Source: an uncultured Sutterella sp.
Lineage (GTDB): Bacteria; Pseudomonadota; Gammaproteobacteria; Burkholderiales; Burkholderiaceae_F
DNA: 14,491 bases
Direction: 5' to 3'
NCBI GenBank assembly: GCA_905206345.1
Contig: CAJLGW010000054.1
Coordinates: 1 to 14,491 of the forward strand
Below the pieces are notes generated by a model that had not been told where the DNA came from, ran no database searches, and was given only the letters and a program-made list of their open reading frames with translations. This document shows, in pieces, positions 14,394 to 14,491 of this stretch (positions are counted from its first letter, which is position 1; each line of letters begins with the position of its first letter). The position numbers were made by a program, and so were the translations under genes.

Positions 14394-14424
14394 AGGCCTC
14401 GTTGGTTCCCGACCTTCGGGGCCT
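14394..14424 (+). repeat. Inverted repeat just before array site E
   Basis: Outer arms AGGCC (14394-14398) / GGCCT (14420-14424) and inner arms CCGA (14409-14412) / TCGG (14416-14419) with a bulge. It ends 12 bp before site E, a placement comparable to the hairpin next to site D. Confidence 0.4.
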
Positions 14425-14436
14425 GCGTGTTTCTGG

Positions 14437-14451
14437 CCTAACATAACCGGT
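14437..14451 (+). repeat. Array site E (putative recombination site)
   Basis: CCTAACATAACCGGT, encoding PNITG. Orientation plus, like site D. The first ten bases are identical to sites B and C. Confidence 0.62.
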
Positions 14452-14491
14452 CGATACTCAAATGTCATCGGTCGAAGCGATCCTGAGGCAA
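14437..14491 (+). CDS. Tail-fibre tip cassette E, truncated by the window edge
   Basis: Begins with the array motif and reads PNITGRYSNVIGRSDPEA in frame to the last base of the window. The frame is open back to about 14391 but contains no plausible constant fibre sequence or start signal. It shows that the array continues to the right and that cassettes alternate in orientation in groups (D right; C, B, A left; E right). Its C-terminus is not visible. Confidence 0.55.

Noticed and set aside
13194..14451. CRISPR array
   Set aside because: Repeats are only 14-15 bp, in both orientations, irregularly spaced by 220-460 bp, and start coding segments.
13194..14491. Diversity-generating retroelement with template and variable repeats
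   Set aside because: No reverse transcriptase is in the window, and the cassettes differ throughout their middle, including length, not only at adenine positions of one repeat. A retroelement elsewhere in the phage cannot be excluded.

Overview
The window joins a stretch of bacterial chromosome (about 1-9,900) to the end of a prophage (about 10,160 to the right edge and beyond). The host genes (QmcA/NfeD pair, two YbaL-type cation/proton antiporter paralogs, PEP synthase with its PpsR regulator, a DUF401 transporter), moderate GC and a betaproteobacterial-style phage lysozyme suggest a gut betaproteobacterium of the Sutterella/Parasutterella kind. That placement is inference from gene content; no rRNA or other marker is present.

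Host part. On the minus strand from right to left lie ppsA, two tandem ybaL-like genes, an nfeD-like gene and qmcA. ppsA is divergent from ppsR, whose product switches PEP synthase off and on by phosphorylating the threonine two residues before the catalytic histidine; both residues are visible here. ppsR converges on a DUF401 membrane transporter through a shared bidirectional terminator. At the extreme left edge, directly after the qmcA terminator, the first 49 nt of what looks like a group IIC intron begin on the minus strand; this is the insertion habit of that intron class.

Prophage part. On the minus strand, right to left, come a tail-fibre assembly protein, a holin-like protein, a SAR endolysin, and an overlapping Rz/Rz1 spanin pair. 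This is the late (tail-lysis) end of a tailed phage. The prophage/host junction should lie in the gene-poor 9,850-10,163.

Main discovery candidate. Where the distal tail fibre gene is expected, the window has a plus-strand tyrosine recombinase (11,955-13,142) followed at once by an array of five alternative tail-fibre C-terminal segments (13,194 to beyond 14,491). Each starts with the same short DNA motif, CCTAACATMACMGG (one copy imperfect), encoding PNITG. The four complete ones end in the same protein motif, ACIRC or ACIRA, followed by a stop. One points right (D), three left (C, B, A), and a fifth (E) points right and leaves the window. None has a promoter-proximal constant part attached. 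This is the architecture of a shufflon: a multi-cassette DNA inversion system. It probably changes the receptor-binding tip of the phage fibre, with the adjacent recombinase as candidate shuffler. The active fibre gene should lie to the right of the window. The 322-bp spacer between cassettes A and E is flanked by two inverted copies of the motif and carries a good promoter, so it may be invertible too.
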